From assembly GCA_964368815.1 (NCBI GenBank), contig CAYJDA010000002.1:124001-188000 (forward strand): a stretch of 64,000 bases of DNA, in the 5' to 3' direction. Each line of letters opens with the position of its first letter. Position 1 is the stretch's first letter. A model generated the notes under the pieces. The model saw only the letters and a program-made list of their open reading frames with translations, searched no databases and had not been told where the DNA came from. Shown piece after piece: positions 7,637 to 16,668 of the stretch. The translations under genes and the position numbers were made by a program. This DNA is from CAYJBH01 sp964368815 (GTDB lineage Bacteria > Bacillota > Clostridia > Oscillospirales > Ruminococcaceae).

Positions 7637-8902
7637 ATGAATATCACGTTATCCCATAAGGACAGGTGTGTTTCAAATGAGGAGATTACTTCAGCAATTA
7701 AGGAGTCCATTGTTTCAAAGGACTTGAAAAAAGTATTAATTATTCCTCCGGATATCACCCGATATTATTCCAATGCGGGATTAATTACCAATATATACTA
7801 CAACCAACTGAACACAATGGGTTGTGTTGTTGATATTTTGCCGGCACTCGGAACACACGAAGCAGTTACCGAGCAGGAAGCAGCAAAGATGTTCGGCGAT
7901 ATTCCGTATGATAGGTTTATAGTGCATGATTGGCGCAACGATGTTGAATCGATAGGAGAAATTCCGGCCGAATTCGTACATGATGTTTCACAGGGAGTTT
8001 GGAATCGACCGGTCTCGGTTGAGCTAAATCGACTGCTTCTCGACAAAAGTTACGATCTTATTATATCGGTAGGACAGGTTGTTCCGCACGAGGTAATAGG
8101 AATGGCAAACCACAGCAAAAATCTGTTTGTGGGTGTCGGGGGATCAAACATGATTAACTCCTCACACATGATAGGTGCGTTTTATGGCATGGAAAGGCTT
8201 ATGGGAAAGGATCATTCCCCTGTTCGTAAGCTGTTTGACTATGCCTGTGAAAACTACATAAAAGAGCTCCCCATACTTTATGTACTAACTGTAACTACTG
8301 CCGACAATGGAGACATAGACACACATGGTTTATTTATCGGTGAAGGCAGAAACGTTTTGGAACAAGCTATCGAGCTTTCACAGCAAAAAAATATTCACTT
8401 TGTAGATAAGGGAATAAAAAAATGCGTAGTATATCTTGAGCCTGCCGAATTTAGAAGTAGCTGGCTTGGAAACAAGGCAGTCTACCGTACCAGAATGGCA
8501 ATCGCCGATGGTGGAGAGCTAATTGTTTTAGCTCCCGGTGTAACTAAATTCGGAGAGGATGAAGCGTGCGACCTGCTTATTCGTAAATACGGTTATTGCG
8601 GTAGAGAATCAGTAATAAAGCACTATAATGAAAACAACGATCTTCAGGAAAACCAAAGTGCGGCAGCTCACCTTATTCATGGCTCGTCTGATGGTAGATT
8701 CTCTATTACATATGCAGTTAAAAACATTTCGAAAAAAGAGATAGAGCAGGTTGGTTTTTGTTCAGCTGATTACGACGAAATGGCAGCGATCTACAATCCT
8801 GAAGTATTAAGCTATGGATACAATACGCTTGAAAACGGTGAGGAAATATATTATATACCTAATCCTGCACTGGGCCTTTGGATTAACAAGGAGAAGTTTT
8901 AA
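7637..8902 (+). CDS. LarA-family nickel-pincer-dependent racemase/epimerase
   Basis: This 421-residue protein belongs to the lactate racemase LarA superfamily, which racemises or epimerises 2-hydroxyacids using a nickel-pincer nucleotide. By eye, spacing matches LarA: D39 and R42 in PPDITR, H74 in GTHEAV, H151, K161 and H177, where H151-K161-H177 keep the 10 and 16 residue spacing of LarA H174-K184-H200. The lysine is the residue that holds the pincer cofactor. Neighbours are gnd upstream and an FGGY kinase 2 bp downstream, so the substrate is more likely a sugar acid such as gluconate/mannonate than lactate. Cofactor genes larB, larC and larE are not in the window. Family secure, substrate inferred. 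Confidence 0.85.
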   Translation: MNITLSHKDRCVSNEEITSAIKESIVSKDLKKVLIIPPDITRYYSNAGLITNIYYNQLNTMGCVVDILPALGTHEAVTEQEAAKMFGDIPYDRFIVHDWRNDVESIGEIPAEFVHDVSQGVWNRPVSVELNRLLLDKSYDLIISVGQVVPHEVIGMANHSKNLFVGVGGSNMINSSHMIGAFYGMERLMGKDHSPVRKLFDYACENYIKELPILYVLTVTTADNGDIDTHGLFIGEGRNVLEQAIELSQQKNIHFVDKGIKKCVVYLEPAEFRSSWLGNKAVYRTRMAIADGGELIVLAPGVTKFGEDEACDLLIRKYGYCGRESVIKHYNENNDLQENQSAAAHLIHGSSDGRFSITYAVKNISKKEIEQVGFCSADYDEMAAIYNPEVLSYGYNTLENGEEIYYIPNPALGLWINKEKF

Positions 8903-8904
8903 TC

Positions 8905-10305
8905 ATGAACATTCTGGCTCTTGAAGCAAGTACCACCTCGGCAAAAGCGTTGCTATACTGTGGAAATTCTATAAAGGCAATGAAGTCGAAGGAATACGGT
9001 AAGCCGGATTCAATATCATTAATGCAGCAACCAAAAGACATGTTGGAGGTTCTTTTTGAGGTGGGCAGAGCTGTTGCAGAGGGTGAAAAAATTGATATTA
9101 TATCGCTCGGCTCAACATGGCACAGCCTTATTTTATGTGACAAAAACATGCAACCAATTTCACAGGAATATAGTTGGCAATATGTTGGCGCAGCTAACCA
9201 TGCGGCAGAAATTCGTCGCAACAAGGAGCTCGTTAATACTATTTACCACACTACCGGTTGCCTTACCCATGCTATTTATCCGGCATATAAAATAATGAAA
9301 ATGCGTGAGCTTGGCGCAGATATGAAAAACACAATATTTACCGACCTTGGTAGCTACATTCACTACGAGCTAACGTCGGAACATCTTGTGTCAAAGTGTA
9401 CTGCCTCCGGTTCGGCACTGTTAGATATTAACACCCTTGACTATAGCGATTTTATGCTGAATTTATGCGATATTCAGAAAACACAGCTTCCCATCATCGC
9501 GGAATATGATAAACTCTGTCCGTTAACGGAAGTGGCGGCGAAAAAATTGGGCGTTCAGAGCGGAATTCCGGTTACCCTTTCGTTTTCGGACGGAGGATTA
9601 AACCAGATTGCCTCCTGCTCAAACAAAAAAGGATTAATGACCATGTCGGTTGGAACAAGCGGCGCACTTCGTATGACCACTGATGTTCCGATGATACCGA
9701 AAATACCTTCCAGCTGGTGTTACTACTCTCCTATTTCATACCTTGTGGGTGCGGCAATCTCAGGTGCCTGCAACTGTGTTGATTGGGCAAAAAATAAATT
9801 TTTCCCGGGTAATGTAAGCTACCGAGAGTTGGAGGAAATAGCGATAGACAGGGAAAATCTTCCGATATTTCTACCATTTTTGTTTTCTGAGCGTTCACCC
9901 GGATGGAACGATGCTGCAAAGGGTGGCTTTGTTGGACTTACACCACACCATGGGCCGGCAGAACTTTTTCACGCTGTTATGGAGGGCGTTTTATACAATC
10001 TACGGCAATGTTATGAAATAGTAGCATCAACTGCGGGCGAACCTGAAGCGATAATGATTTCAGGAGGAATAACAAATTCACCTATCTGGCTTCAGATGGC
10101 TGCCGACGTTATGCAAAAAGAGCTGTTAATAGATCCGGTAGAACAAGCCTCGGTGATGGGTGGTATATATATGGCACAGATGATTAATTCTATCCCAACA
10201 ATCTATCCAACAGAATATAAAAAATTAACTCCAAAAGCTGAAGGAAAATCCGGTGGATACGAAAAAAGGTACGAGAGATATTTAGAGGCATATAGTAAAA
10301 TGTAG
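8905..10305 (+). CDS. FGGY-family carbohydrate kinase (gluconokinase-like)
   Basis: This 466-residue kinase of the FGGY/ASKHA fold would phosphorylate a sugar or sugar acid. The N-terminal MNILALEASTTSAKALL is the phosphate-1 region, MSVGTSGALR near the middle is the phosphate-2 loop, and ISGGITNSPIW is the adenosine-binding segment. It lies 2 bp after the LarA-like gene. Following gnd, the simplest reading is that it makes 6-phosphogluconate for Gnd from a sugar acid produced by the epimerase. Xylulokinase-type specificity cannot be excluded from sequence alone. Confidence 0.85.
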   Translation: MNILALEASTTSAKALLYCGNSIKAMKSKEYGKPDSISLMQQPKDMLEVLFEVGRAVAEGEKIDIISLGSTWHSLILCDKNMQPISQEYSWQYVGAANHAAEIRRNKELVNTIYHTTGCLTHAIYPAYKIMKMRELGADMKNTIFTDLGSYIHYELTSEHLVSKCTASGSALLDINTLDYSDFMLNLCDIQKTQLPIIAEYDKLCPLTEVAAKKLGVQSGIPVTLSFSDGGLNQIASCSNKKGLMTMSVGTSGALRMTTDVPMIPKIPSSWCYYSPISYLVGAAISGACNCVDWAKNKFFPGNVSYRELEEIAIDRENLPIFLPFLFSERSPGWNDAAKGGFVGLTPHHGPAELFHAVMEGVLYNLRQCYEIVASTAGEPEAIMISGGITNSPIWLQMAADVMQKELLIDPVEQASVMGGIYMAQMINSIPTIYPTEYKKLTPKAEGKSGGYEKRYERYLEAYSKM

Positions 10306-10342
10306 CAAACAAAAACACGGTATAGCCAGTTAATCTATAAAC

Positions 10343-10388
10343 AAACTGTACCCCATTTGGTGTTCTAATACCAAATGGGGTACAGTTT
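10343..10388. terminator. Bidirectional intrinsic terminator
   Basis: A 17-18 bp stem, AACTGTACCCCATTTGG pairing with CCAAATGGGGTACAGTT, surrounds a 10-nt loop with A and T runs on either side. It separates the convergent FGGY kinase and zinc-ribbon genes. Confidence 0.85.
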
Positions 10389-10403
10389 AATTTATTATCT
10401 GTA

Positions 10404-10700
10404 TTATTTGCTTGTTGCCTTAAAAATTTCAACCTCGTTCGGACTTATTTCGGATTTGAAATTTTGGTTGTCGCGGTGAAGATTTCCACATGGACAGTCC
10501 TCAGTGCCATTGGCCTCCAGCGGCATGTAGTATCCGCACTGTATACAGCGTGCATATAATCCAGGCTTTCTTTTAAACTGCTTAGATAAAAAACCGGTAG
10601 CCTTAGGTCCGTGACCTACATAAACAAAGTTGCTTTTCTTTTTTAGCGCATCCTGCTGTGCTTCAATCTGACTTTTATCTACATTCCAATTTTTAAGCAT
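10404..10700 (-). CDS. Small zinc-ribbon hypothetical protein (98 aa)
   Basis: This gene encodes 98 residues beginning MLKNWNVDKSQIEAQQDALK. The C-terminal half has a probable zinc ribbon, with CIQC followed by CPC (pattern C-x2-C ... C-x-C), then a polar tail. I set the start at the ATG 10698-10700, preceded by GGAG at 6-nt spacing. The open frame extends to 10838 and would add a hydrophobic helix, but that part contains a good promoter. Function is unknown; nucleic-acid or protein binding through the zinc site is a guess. It stands alone between its promoter and the terminator. Confidence 0.65.
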   Translation of the reverse strand: MLKNWNVDKSQIEAQQDALKKKSNFVYVGHGPKATGFLSKQFKRKPGLYARCIQCGYYMPLEANGTEDCPCGNLHRDNQNFKSEISPNEVEIFKATSK

Positions 10701-10737
10701 AACCATCTCCATAGAAATAAATTTAAATATTAAACAC

Positions 10738-10766
10738 ATTATAGCAAAGAAGATACAATTAATCAA
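10738..10766 (-). promoter_or_regulatory. Sigma-A promoter of the zinc-ribbon gene
   Basis: On the minus strand TTGATT (10761-10766) and TATAAT (10738-10743) are separated by 17 bp, giving a leader of about 30 nt. Confidence 0.7.
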
Positions 10767-10911
10767 GAAAAATATCTGTGTCTTATCTGCTCTTTTTATA
10801 TTATTACAAACAAGTTTCTTTGCCGTCATCAGATGCAACTATAATCAATCAAGCTTGATTTTGAAAACATATTGTTTTTCAAGTTGAACTACTATACATT
10901 AATTTAAAAGG

Positions 10912-11709
10912 CTATACCGGTTTGTTGTTCGGCACAAAAAAACTGCCTACTTCCTCTCCTTTTAATATATCATAAAGCACCTCAGGTTTTTTTCCGTTTG
11001 CTATTATCATAGGTATTCCGTTTTCGGTTACTAACCTTGCAGCTGTTAGTTTGGTTGCCATTCCGCCGGTTCCTCTTTTGGTTCCAGTTGGGGCTACAGC
11101 CGCTTCTATTTCATCGGTTATCCGCTCAATGTAATGAATTATCTTGGCATCCGGCAGGGTTGGATTTTTATCGTAAAGTCCATCTATATCTGAAAGAATT
11201 ATCAATACATCTGCTTTTAAAATGGTTGCAACATAAGAAGCCATCATATCATTATCTGTAAACTTAATACCCTCGTATGATATTGTATCGTTCTCGTTAA
11301 CAACCGGAACAATACCCATAGAAAATAAACTTTCAAAGGTATTTATTGCATTCTCACGGCGTTCATGATGATCTAAAACATCTTTTGTTAGCAATATTTG
11401 TGCTATCTGTTTACCGTATGCAGAAAAAAATCTATCATACATACTCATAAGCTCACACTGGCCAACGGCCGCCGCCGCCTGTTTCAGGCGAATATCCTCC
11501 TTGTTAGGAGCTATCTGCAGTCTTCCAACACCAAGTGCAACCGAACCTGAACTAACGAGAATCGGTGTCAGTCCGCTATTAGAAAGATCGCTTATAACCA
11601 TGGAAAGTTTTTCTGCCCTTGCAAGATTCATTCTGCCGGTATCATGCGTAAGGGTGGAGGATCCAACCTTGATTACAACACGTTTTGCATTCTTAAGCAA
11701 GTTTCGCAT
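10912..11709 (-). CDS. proB: Glutamate 5-kinase, short form without PUA domain
   Basis: This enzyme phosphorylates glutamate to gamma-glutamyl phosphate, the first step of proline synthesis. It has 265 residues and only the amino-acid-kinase domain: VVIKVGSSTL at the N-terminus, SSGSVALGVG, NENDTI and the GTGGMATK segment. The ~100-residue PUA domain of the E. coli enzyme is absent, as in many short Firmicutes forms. No proA is adjacent; proC lies 12 kb away in another operon. It is transcribed divergently from the fatty-acid operon, with the two promoters only 12 bp apart at their -35 boxes. Confidence 0.95.
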   Translation of the reverse strand: MRNLLKNAKRVVIKVGSSTLTHDTGRMNLARAEKLSMVISDLSNSGLTPILVSSGSVALGVGRLQIAPNKEDIRLKQAAAAVGQCELMSMYDRFFSAYGKQIAQILLTKDVLDHHERRENAINTFESLFSMGIVPVVNENDTISYEGIKFTDNDMMASYVATILKADVLIILSDIDGLYDKNPTLPDAKIIHYIERITDEIEAAVAPTGTKRGTGGMATKLTAARLVTENGIPMIIANGKKPEVLYDILKGEEVGSFFVPNNKPV

Positions 11710-11743
11710 AAGTCAAATTTATTCCTATTATAATTTTAAAAAC

Positions 11744-11772
11744 ATTATACTATTCGCAACAAAATCTGTCAA
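11744..11772 (-). promoter_or_regulatory. Sigma-A promoter of proB
   Basis: On the minus strand TTGACA (11767-11772) and TATAAT (11744-11749) are perfect boxes at 17-bp spacing. The -35 lies back to back with that of the acpP promoter. Confidence 0.8.
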
Positions 11773-11784
11773 CCGAAAAAAAGC

Positions 11785-11813
11785 TTGACAAATTTAAGAG
11801 TAGCGGTTAAAAT
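11785..11813 (+). promoter_or_regulatory. Sigma-A promoter of the fatty-acid operon
   Basis: TTGACA (11785-11790), a 17-bp spacer and TAAAAT (11808-11813) predict a start near 11820, immediately before a large palindrome. Confidence 0.8.
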
Positions 11814-11820
11814 AAGTTAA

Positions 11821-11854
11821 AAATATTTAGTTAAATTAATTTAATTAAATATTT
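11821..11854. promoter_or_regulatory. 34-bp AT-only palindrome at the acpP transcription start (putative operator)
   Basis: The left half AAATATTTAGTTAAATT and the right half AATTTAATTAAATATTT are reverse complements apart from one pair. The site begins at about +1 of the predicted acpP transcript, where a bound repressor would block initiation. The MarR/FabT-like protein encoded at the operon end is the obvious candidate ligand. The sequence does not look like a FapR box. Confidence 0.6.
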
Positions 11855-11886
11855 ATAAGTATTTTGAAGAATTTTAGGAGATCAAC

Positions 11887-12111
11887 ATGTTTGAAAAAGT
11901 AAAAGACACAATTGTAAGTACACTCGGATGCAGTGCCGAAGAGGTTACCCTTGAAGCTAATATCACCGACGATCTTGGTGCTGACAGCCTTGATGCAGTT
12001 GAGATGAGCATGGCTTTAGAAGAAGAATTTGGTATGACCATTCCGGATGATGAGCTTGCAAACTTCAAAACTGTTAAGGATATAGTTGACTACATAGAGA
12101 AAAATAAATAA
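11887..12111 (+). CDS. acpP: Acyl carrier protein
   Basis: This 74-residue acidic carrier holds growing acyl chains on a phosphopantetheine arm attached to S34 in the motif GADSLDAVEM. Length and the helix pattern are typical. The ATG follows TAGGAG. It is the first gene of the twelve-gene fatty-acid operon; its stop overlaps the accB start by one base. Confidence 0.97.
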   Translation: MFEKVKDTIVSTLGCSAEEVTLEANITDDLGADSLDAVEMSMALEEEFGMTIPDDELANFKTVKDIVDYIEKNK

Positions 12112-12554
12112 TGAAAAAAGATGATATTTACGCATTGCTAGACTATTTTCAGGCATCCAATATTGGAGAGCTGTCTTTAAAAGATGGCGAATTCGAACTT
12201 TGTGTATCCAAGGCAACGGCGGCTGTTCCAACGGTTGTTAATGCTCCGTCTGCAGTTGCCCCAGCTGTTACAGCTGTTACAGCTGCAACGGTAGCTGAAG
12301 AGCCACAGGAAGGCGAAACCATTACAGCTCCGCTTATCGGAACTTTTTATTGCGCCCCCTCGCCGGAATCCGAGCCGTTTGTTACGGTTGGGAGTAAGGT
12401 TCGCAAGGGCGAGCCTCTTTGCATAGTTGAAGCGATGAAGATGTTAAACGAGTTACCGGCTCCTTACGACTGTGAGATTCTAAAAATCCATGCACAGAAT
12501 GCCGAGTTGGTAGGTTACGGCGACACGTTATTCTCGGTAAAGAGGAGTGTGTAG
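12111..12554 (+). CDS. accB: Acetyl-CoA carboxylase biotin carboxyl carrier protein
   Basis: This 147-residue protein carries biotin for acetyl-CoA carboxylase. The biotinylation lysine is K110 in VEAMKMLNELPAP, and the prolyl/alanine-rich linker (about 35-62) separates it from the N-terminal region. Length is normal. It overlaps acpP by one base, and its stop is 2 bp from the accC start. Confidence 0.96.
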   Translation: MKKDDIYALLDYFQASNIGELSLKDGEFELCVSKATAAVPTVVNAPSAVAPAVTAVTAATVAEEPQEGETITAPLIGTFYCAPSPESEPFVTVGSKVRKGEPLCIVEAMKMLNELPAPYDCEILKIHAQNAELVGYGDTLFSVKRSV

Positions 12555-12556
12555 CC

Positions 12557-13924
12557 GTGTTTAAACGTGTTTTAGTAGCAAACCGTGGTGAAATAGCGCT
12601 TAGAATTGTTCGCGCGTGCAGAGAGCTTGGCGTTGAAAGTGTGGCGGTGTATTCCGAAGCTGATGCAGACAGCCTTGCAGTACAGCTGGCAACACAGTCT
12701 ATATGTATAGGCCCAGCACCCTCTAAGGACAGTTATTTAAATATGCAGGCAGTTTTAACTGCTGCATTGCAAACCGGATGTGAGGCTTTACATCCTGGCT
12801 ATGGTTTTTTGTCTGAAAACGATGAATTCTCCGATCTTTGTAAAAAGCATGGGATTGTTTTTATCGGTCCATCAGGCGATGTTATTCGTAGCATGGGCAA
12901 TAAGGCCTCGGCACGAAGTATAATGAAAAAAAGCGGTGTTCCTGTAGTGCCGGGATCTGATGGTATTATTGCCAATTCAGCTCAGGCAATAGAGCTTGCA
13001 GAGAAAATCGGCTATCCGGTATTGGTTAAGGCAAGTGCAGGCGGTGGCGGAAGAGGAATGAGGGCCGCATTTAATGAATCTGAGCTTACTTCTAAGTTTA
13101 CCGAGGCAACTCAAGAGGCTATTGCCTGTTTTGGCAACGGTGAGCTTTACATGGAGAAATTGATACTAAACCCGCGTCATATTGAGGTTCAGATACTTGC
13201 CGATAGTAGGGGTAATGTTATACATCTTGGCGAGAGGGAATGCTCGATACAGCGAAAAAATCAAAAAATGGTGGAAGAGTCTCCCGCTAAGGGACTTTCT
13301 GCCGAGCTTCGAGAGCGCCTTGGAGCGGATGCGGTAGCCGCCGCTAAAGCGGTTGGATATTGCGGTGCGGGCACCATCGAATTTGTTATGGATAAAAACA
13401 ATAACTACTATTTTATCGAGATGAATACCCGTATTCAGGTTGAACATCCGGTAACCGAAATGGTAACAGGTGTAGACCTGCTTCAGGCACAGATAGAGGT
13501 AGCGGCAGGAGTGGGACTTAAGCACTCTCAACAGGACATAGCATTTACAGGACATGCAATCGAATGCAGAATCAATGCCGAGGATGCGTTTAATGGATTT
13601 GCGGGGCGACCCGGTGAAACCGAGATGTTGCACCTTCCCGGTGGCTGTGGCGTAAGAGTGGATACAGCACTTTATACCGGCTATCGGCTAAGCCCATACT
13701 ATGATTCCATGGTTGCAAAGCTTATTGTTCACGCCCCAACACGACTTCAGGCAATTCGCAAAATGCGCCGAGCATTAGAAGAACTTATTATTGAGGGATA
13801 CCCCACAACAACCGATTTTTTACATGAGGTAATGCATCACCCTGAGTTTGTTCGTGGCAGATACGACACCGGATTTATCGAAAAAAATATGCCCACTCTG
13901 CTTGAGTGGTGCGAAACAAAGTAG
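12557..13924 (+). CDS. accC: Acetyl-CoA carboxylase, biotin carboxylase subunit
   Basis: This 455-residue ATP-grasp enzyme carboxylates biotin on AccB using bicarbonate and ATP. It uses a GTG start at 12557 with GAGGAG upstream. Visible motifs are FKRVLVANRGEIALRIVRA, the glycine-rich loop KASAGGGGRGMR, HPGYGFLSEN and FIEMNTRIQVEHPVTE. Length is typical (about 450). Confidence 0.97.
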   Translation: MFKRVLVANRGEIALRIVRACRELGVESVAVYSEADADSLAVQLATQSICIGPAPSKDSYLNMQAVLTAALQTGCEALHPGYGFLSENDEFSDLCKKHGIVFIGPSGDVIRSMGNKASARSIMKKSGVPVVPGSDGIIANSAQAIELAEKIGYPVLVKASAGGGGRGMRAAFNESELTSKFTEATQEAIACFGNGELYMEKLILNPRHIEVQILADSRGNVIHLGERECSIQRKNQKMVEESPAKGLSAELRERLGADAVAAAKAVGYCGAGTIEFVMDKNNNYYFIEMNTRIQVEHPVTEMVTGVDLLQAQIEVAAGVGLKHSQQDIAFTGHAIECRINAEDAFNGFAGRPGETEMLHLPGGCGVRVDTALYTGYRLSPYYDSMVAKLIVHAPTRLQAIRKMRRALEELIIEGYPTTTDFLHEVMHHPEFVRGRYDTGFIEKNMPTLLEWCETK

Positions 13925-13939
13925 ATTTAAAGGAGAAGA

Positions 13940-14818
13940 ATGAAGGGGATTTTTGCAAATCGTCGTGAACGGATGTTACAACTCAAAACAAAAAGGGAGC
14001 AACTTGGGAACGCCTCGCTAATTAAGCAGGGAATGCCTTGTCCTTCCTGTAGCGTTGAAAATGATAATGTTGAGCTTAACAACAACCTTATGGTATGTCA
14101 ACATTGCGGACATCATCTGCCAATCTCGGCATATCATCGCTTAAGCCTTCTGCTCGACAGCGGAAGTTTTAGTGAGATAGAACCCAAGATGCAAAGTGCC
14201 GATCCCCTCTCCTTTCCAAAATATAAAGAGAAGATTGATTCGCTTCAAAGCTCTACCGGATTAAAAGACGGTATAGTTGCCGCATCGGGTAGAATAAGTG
14301 GCTATCCGGCTGTAGTGGCGGTTCTGGATAGCCGTTTTCTTATGGGAAGCATGGGTGCAGTTGTAGGAGAAAAAGTAAGCTGTGCCGTGGAATATGCCAC
14401 AAAGCATCAATTACCGCTTATTATTTTTTCGGCAAGTGGCGGTGCTAGAATGCAGGAGGGCATAATCTCTCTTATGCAGATGGCAAAAACATGTGCGGCA
14501 GTTGAACGTTTTGCAAATGCGGGAGGATTATTTATATCCTATCTAACACACCCTACAACCGGCGGAGTAACCGCAAGTTTTGCCTCAATGGGCGATATTA
14601 CCTTAGCTGAACCAAATGCTCTTATCGGATTTGCAGGGCCAAGAGTAATCGAACAAACCATTGGTCAAAAGCTACCGGAAGGATTTCAACGCTCGGAATT
14701 TTTGCAACAACATGGGTATGTAGACAAGATTATATCCCGAGATAAAATGAAGTCAACCCTTACCCAGCTGTTAAGGTTACACAGCACCAGAGCACACGGT
14801 TCAAGAAGGAGCAGATAA
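13940..14818 (+). CDS. accD: Acetyl-CoA carboxylase carboxyltransferase subunit beta
   Basis: This 292-residue protein with AccA forms the carboxyltransferase that moves CO2 from biotin to acetyl-CoA. An N-terminal C4 zinc finger (CPSC ... CQHC, about 34-57) precedes the crotonase-like domain with the oxyanion region SASGGARMQEG. Ribosome site AAAGGAGAAGA precedes the ATG. It ends 1 bp before the accA start. Confidence 0.96.
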   Translation: MKGIFANRRERMLQLKTKREQLGNASLIKQGMPCPSCSVENDNVELNNNLMVCQHCGHHLPISAYHRLSLLLDSGSFSEIEPKMQSADPLSFPKYKEKIDSLQSSTGLKDGIVAASGRISGYPAVVAVLDSRFLMGSMGAVVGEKVSCAVEYATKHQLPLIIFSASGGARMQEGIISLMQMAKTCAAVERFANAGGLFISYLTHPTTGGVTASFASMGDITLAEPNALIGFAGPRVIEQTIGQKLPEGFQRSEFLQQHGYVDKIISRDKMKSTLTQLLRLHSTRAHGSRRSR

Positions 14819-14819
14819 G

Positions 14820-15641
14820 TTGGATAAAAACACCTACCCTGAATGGGAAAAAGTTGTTCTTGCAAGAAATGCGGGACGACCAAATATAACCGAGATTATT
14901 GAGGCGTTATTCGGCGATTTTTTTGAACAACAGGGCGACCGATTGTCGATGGAGGATGCAAGCATAAAGGGCGGAATTGCCACCTTTCACGGCCGACCGG
15001 TAACAGTTATCGGGCACTGTAAGGGAAGAGAACTTGAGGAAAATCTTCGCTTTAATTTCGGCATGCCAAACCCACAGGGATATCGAAAGGCAGTACGACT
15101 TATGAAGGCGGCAGAAAAGTTTAACCGCCCCATTATAACCTTTATCGACACGCCCGGCGCATACCCGGGAATGGAAGCAGAAGCTAACGGTCAGGGAAGT
15201 GCAATAGCAAACTGCATAGCCGAGATGAGTTCTTTATCCGTTCCAACAATATCGGTGATTTTAGGAGAAGGCGGAAGCGGAGGAGCTCTTGCACTGGGTG
15301 TTGGAAACAGGGTGTTGATGGCTGAAAATGCAATATATTCAGTGCTATCCCCTGAAGGGTTTGCATCAATACTCTGGAAGGATTCCTCCCGTGCAATGGA
15401 GGCAAGCCGTTACATGAAACTTACCGCAGATGATTTAAAGATACTCGGCATTGTAGACGAAGTCATACCTGAGCCGGAGGGTGGAGCGCATACCGATAAA
15501 GAGCTGTTTATCCAGTCTGTAAACAACAGTATTTTCGACTCATTAGAGCAGCTATCTAAAGTTTCAGATTATGCGGCTCACCGCTATCGCAAGTTTAGAG
15601 CCATGGGTAATAAATTCGTAACCGACAGCGAAAAGGCGTAA
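14820..15641 (+). CDS. accA: Acetyl-CoA carboxylase carboxyltransferase subunit alpha
   Basis: This is the 273-residue partner of AccD. It starts with TTG (14820-14822) after AAGGAG. The crotonase-fold motifs PIITFIDTPGAYPG and ILGEGGSGGALALG are present, and the C-terminus ends with a helical segment. At 273 residues it is shorter than the ~315 of E. coli, as usual in Firmicutes that encode accD and accA side by side. Confidence 0.96.
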   Translation: MDKNTYPEWEKVVLARNAGRPNITEIIEALFGDFFEQQGDRLSMEDASIKGGIATFHGRPVTVIGHCKGRELEENLRFNFGMPNPQGYRKAVRLMKAAEKFNRPIITFIDTPGAYPGMEAEANGQGSAIANCIAEMSSLSVPTISVILGEGGSGGALALGVGNRVLMAENAIYSVLSPEGFASILWKDSSRAMEASRYMKLTADDLKILGIVDEVIPEPEGGAHTDKELFIQSVNNSIFDSLEQLSKVSDYAAHRYRKFRAMGNKFVTDSEKA

Positions 15642-15667
15642 CAAACGCAGGAAAGGAATATACACCC

Positions 15668-16612
15668 ATGATGCCAGGAATAGAGATTTTATCCTCCGGA
15701 AGAAGCTTGCCAAAAAATGTGTATTCAAACAATGACATGAAACAGTTTGTTGACACCGACGACGAATGGATAACCGAACGTACCGGAATAAAGCAACGAT
15801 ATTTTTGTAACGACGATGAAAGTTGCAACAGCCTTGCTTTAAAGGCGGCTGAAAAAGCCCTTGAAGGCTCCGGACTTTCGAAAGAGGATATTTCAATTTG
15901 TATAGTAGCAACCTTTACAGCGGATTATGCCACACCATCAACCTCCTGTATGGTTCAGCAGGGCTTGGGTCTTTCTGAAAACACACTATGCATAGACTTA
16001 AACTCTGCATGCACAGGTTTTATCTATGCGCTGGATACTGCAAGAGCATTACTGATGGCTCACCAAAAAAGCTATGCACTTGTGGTTGGAGCCGAACAAA
16101 TTAGCAAAATAACCGATTTTACCGACCGCTCTACCTGCGTATTATTTGGGGACGGTGCATCGGCAGTTGTTGTTAAGCTATCTGATAACCACCATTATTT
16201 CAGCCATTTCGGTGCAAGGGGAAACAGCGAGGTTCTATACTCCCAAAGAAATTGTGAAAAAGAACGGGTTGTAATGAACGGAAAAGAGGTTTTTCGTTTC
16301 GCAACCGAGGTGTTAAACTCGACACTTAAAAAATTATTGGAGGATGCTAAAAAAACTGCCGACGAGGTAGACCACATCATCTGCCATCAAGCAAACTCCA
16401 GAATTATAGATTTTGCGGCAAAAAAAGCAGGGCTTTCGCCGGATCGATTATACAAAAATATCGATCGTTACGGAAACACCTCGGCGGCAAGTATTCCCAT
16501 TGCGCTGGACGAAATGTATGAAAACAAACTTATTAAAGCAACCGACAGCATTATTTTAATTGGGTTTGGCGGTGGCCTTACCTATGGTGGTATCTATATC
16601 GCTAAAGCATAA
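15668..16612 (+). CDS. fabH: 3-oxoacyl-ACP synthase III
   Basis: This enzyme starts fatty-acid synthesis by condensing acyl-CoA with malonyl-ACP. It has 314 residues and the Cys-His-Asn triad: C115 in NSACTGFIYAL, the histidine in IICHQANSRIID and the asparagine in YGNTSAASIP. The C-terminal GFGGGLTYG is also standard. AGGAAAGGAA lies upstream of the two adjacent ATG codons; either could be used. Confidence 0.97.
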   Translation: MMPGIEILSSGRSLPKNVYSNNDMKQFVDTDDEWITERTGIKQRYFCNDDESCNSLALKAAEKALEGSGLSKEDISICIVATFTADYATPSTSCMVQQGLGLSENTLCIDLNSACTGFIYALDTARALLMAHQKSYALVVGAEQISKITDFTDRSTCVLFGDGASAVVVKLSDNHHYFSHFGARGNSEVLYSQRNCEKERVVMNGKEVFRFATEVLNSTLKKLLEDAKKTADEVDHIICHQANSRIIDFAAKKAGLSPDRLYKNIDRYGNTSAASIPIALDEMYENKLIKATDSIILIGFGGGLTYGGIYIAKA

Positions 16613-16668
16613 CAAATGAATCGGTTTACTATATCTTAGCTACCTTGACGTTATTGAAAGGATTAATT

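Noticed and set aside
10701..10838. N-terminal membrane helix on the zinc-ribbon protein
   Set aside because: The extension overlaps a clear promoter, and GGAG is well placed for the ATG at 10700.
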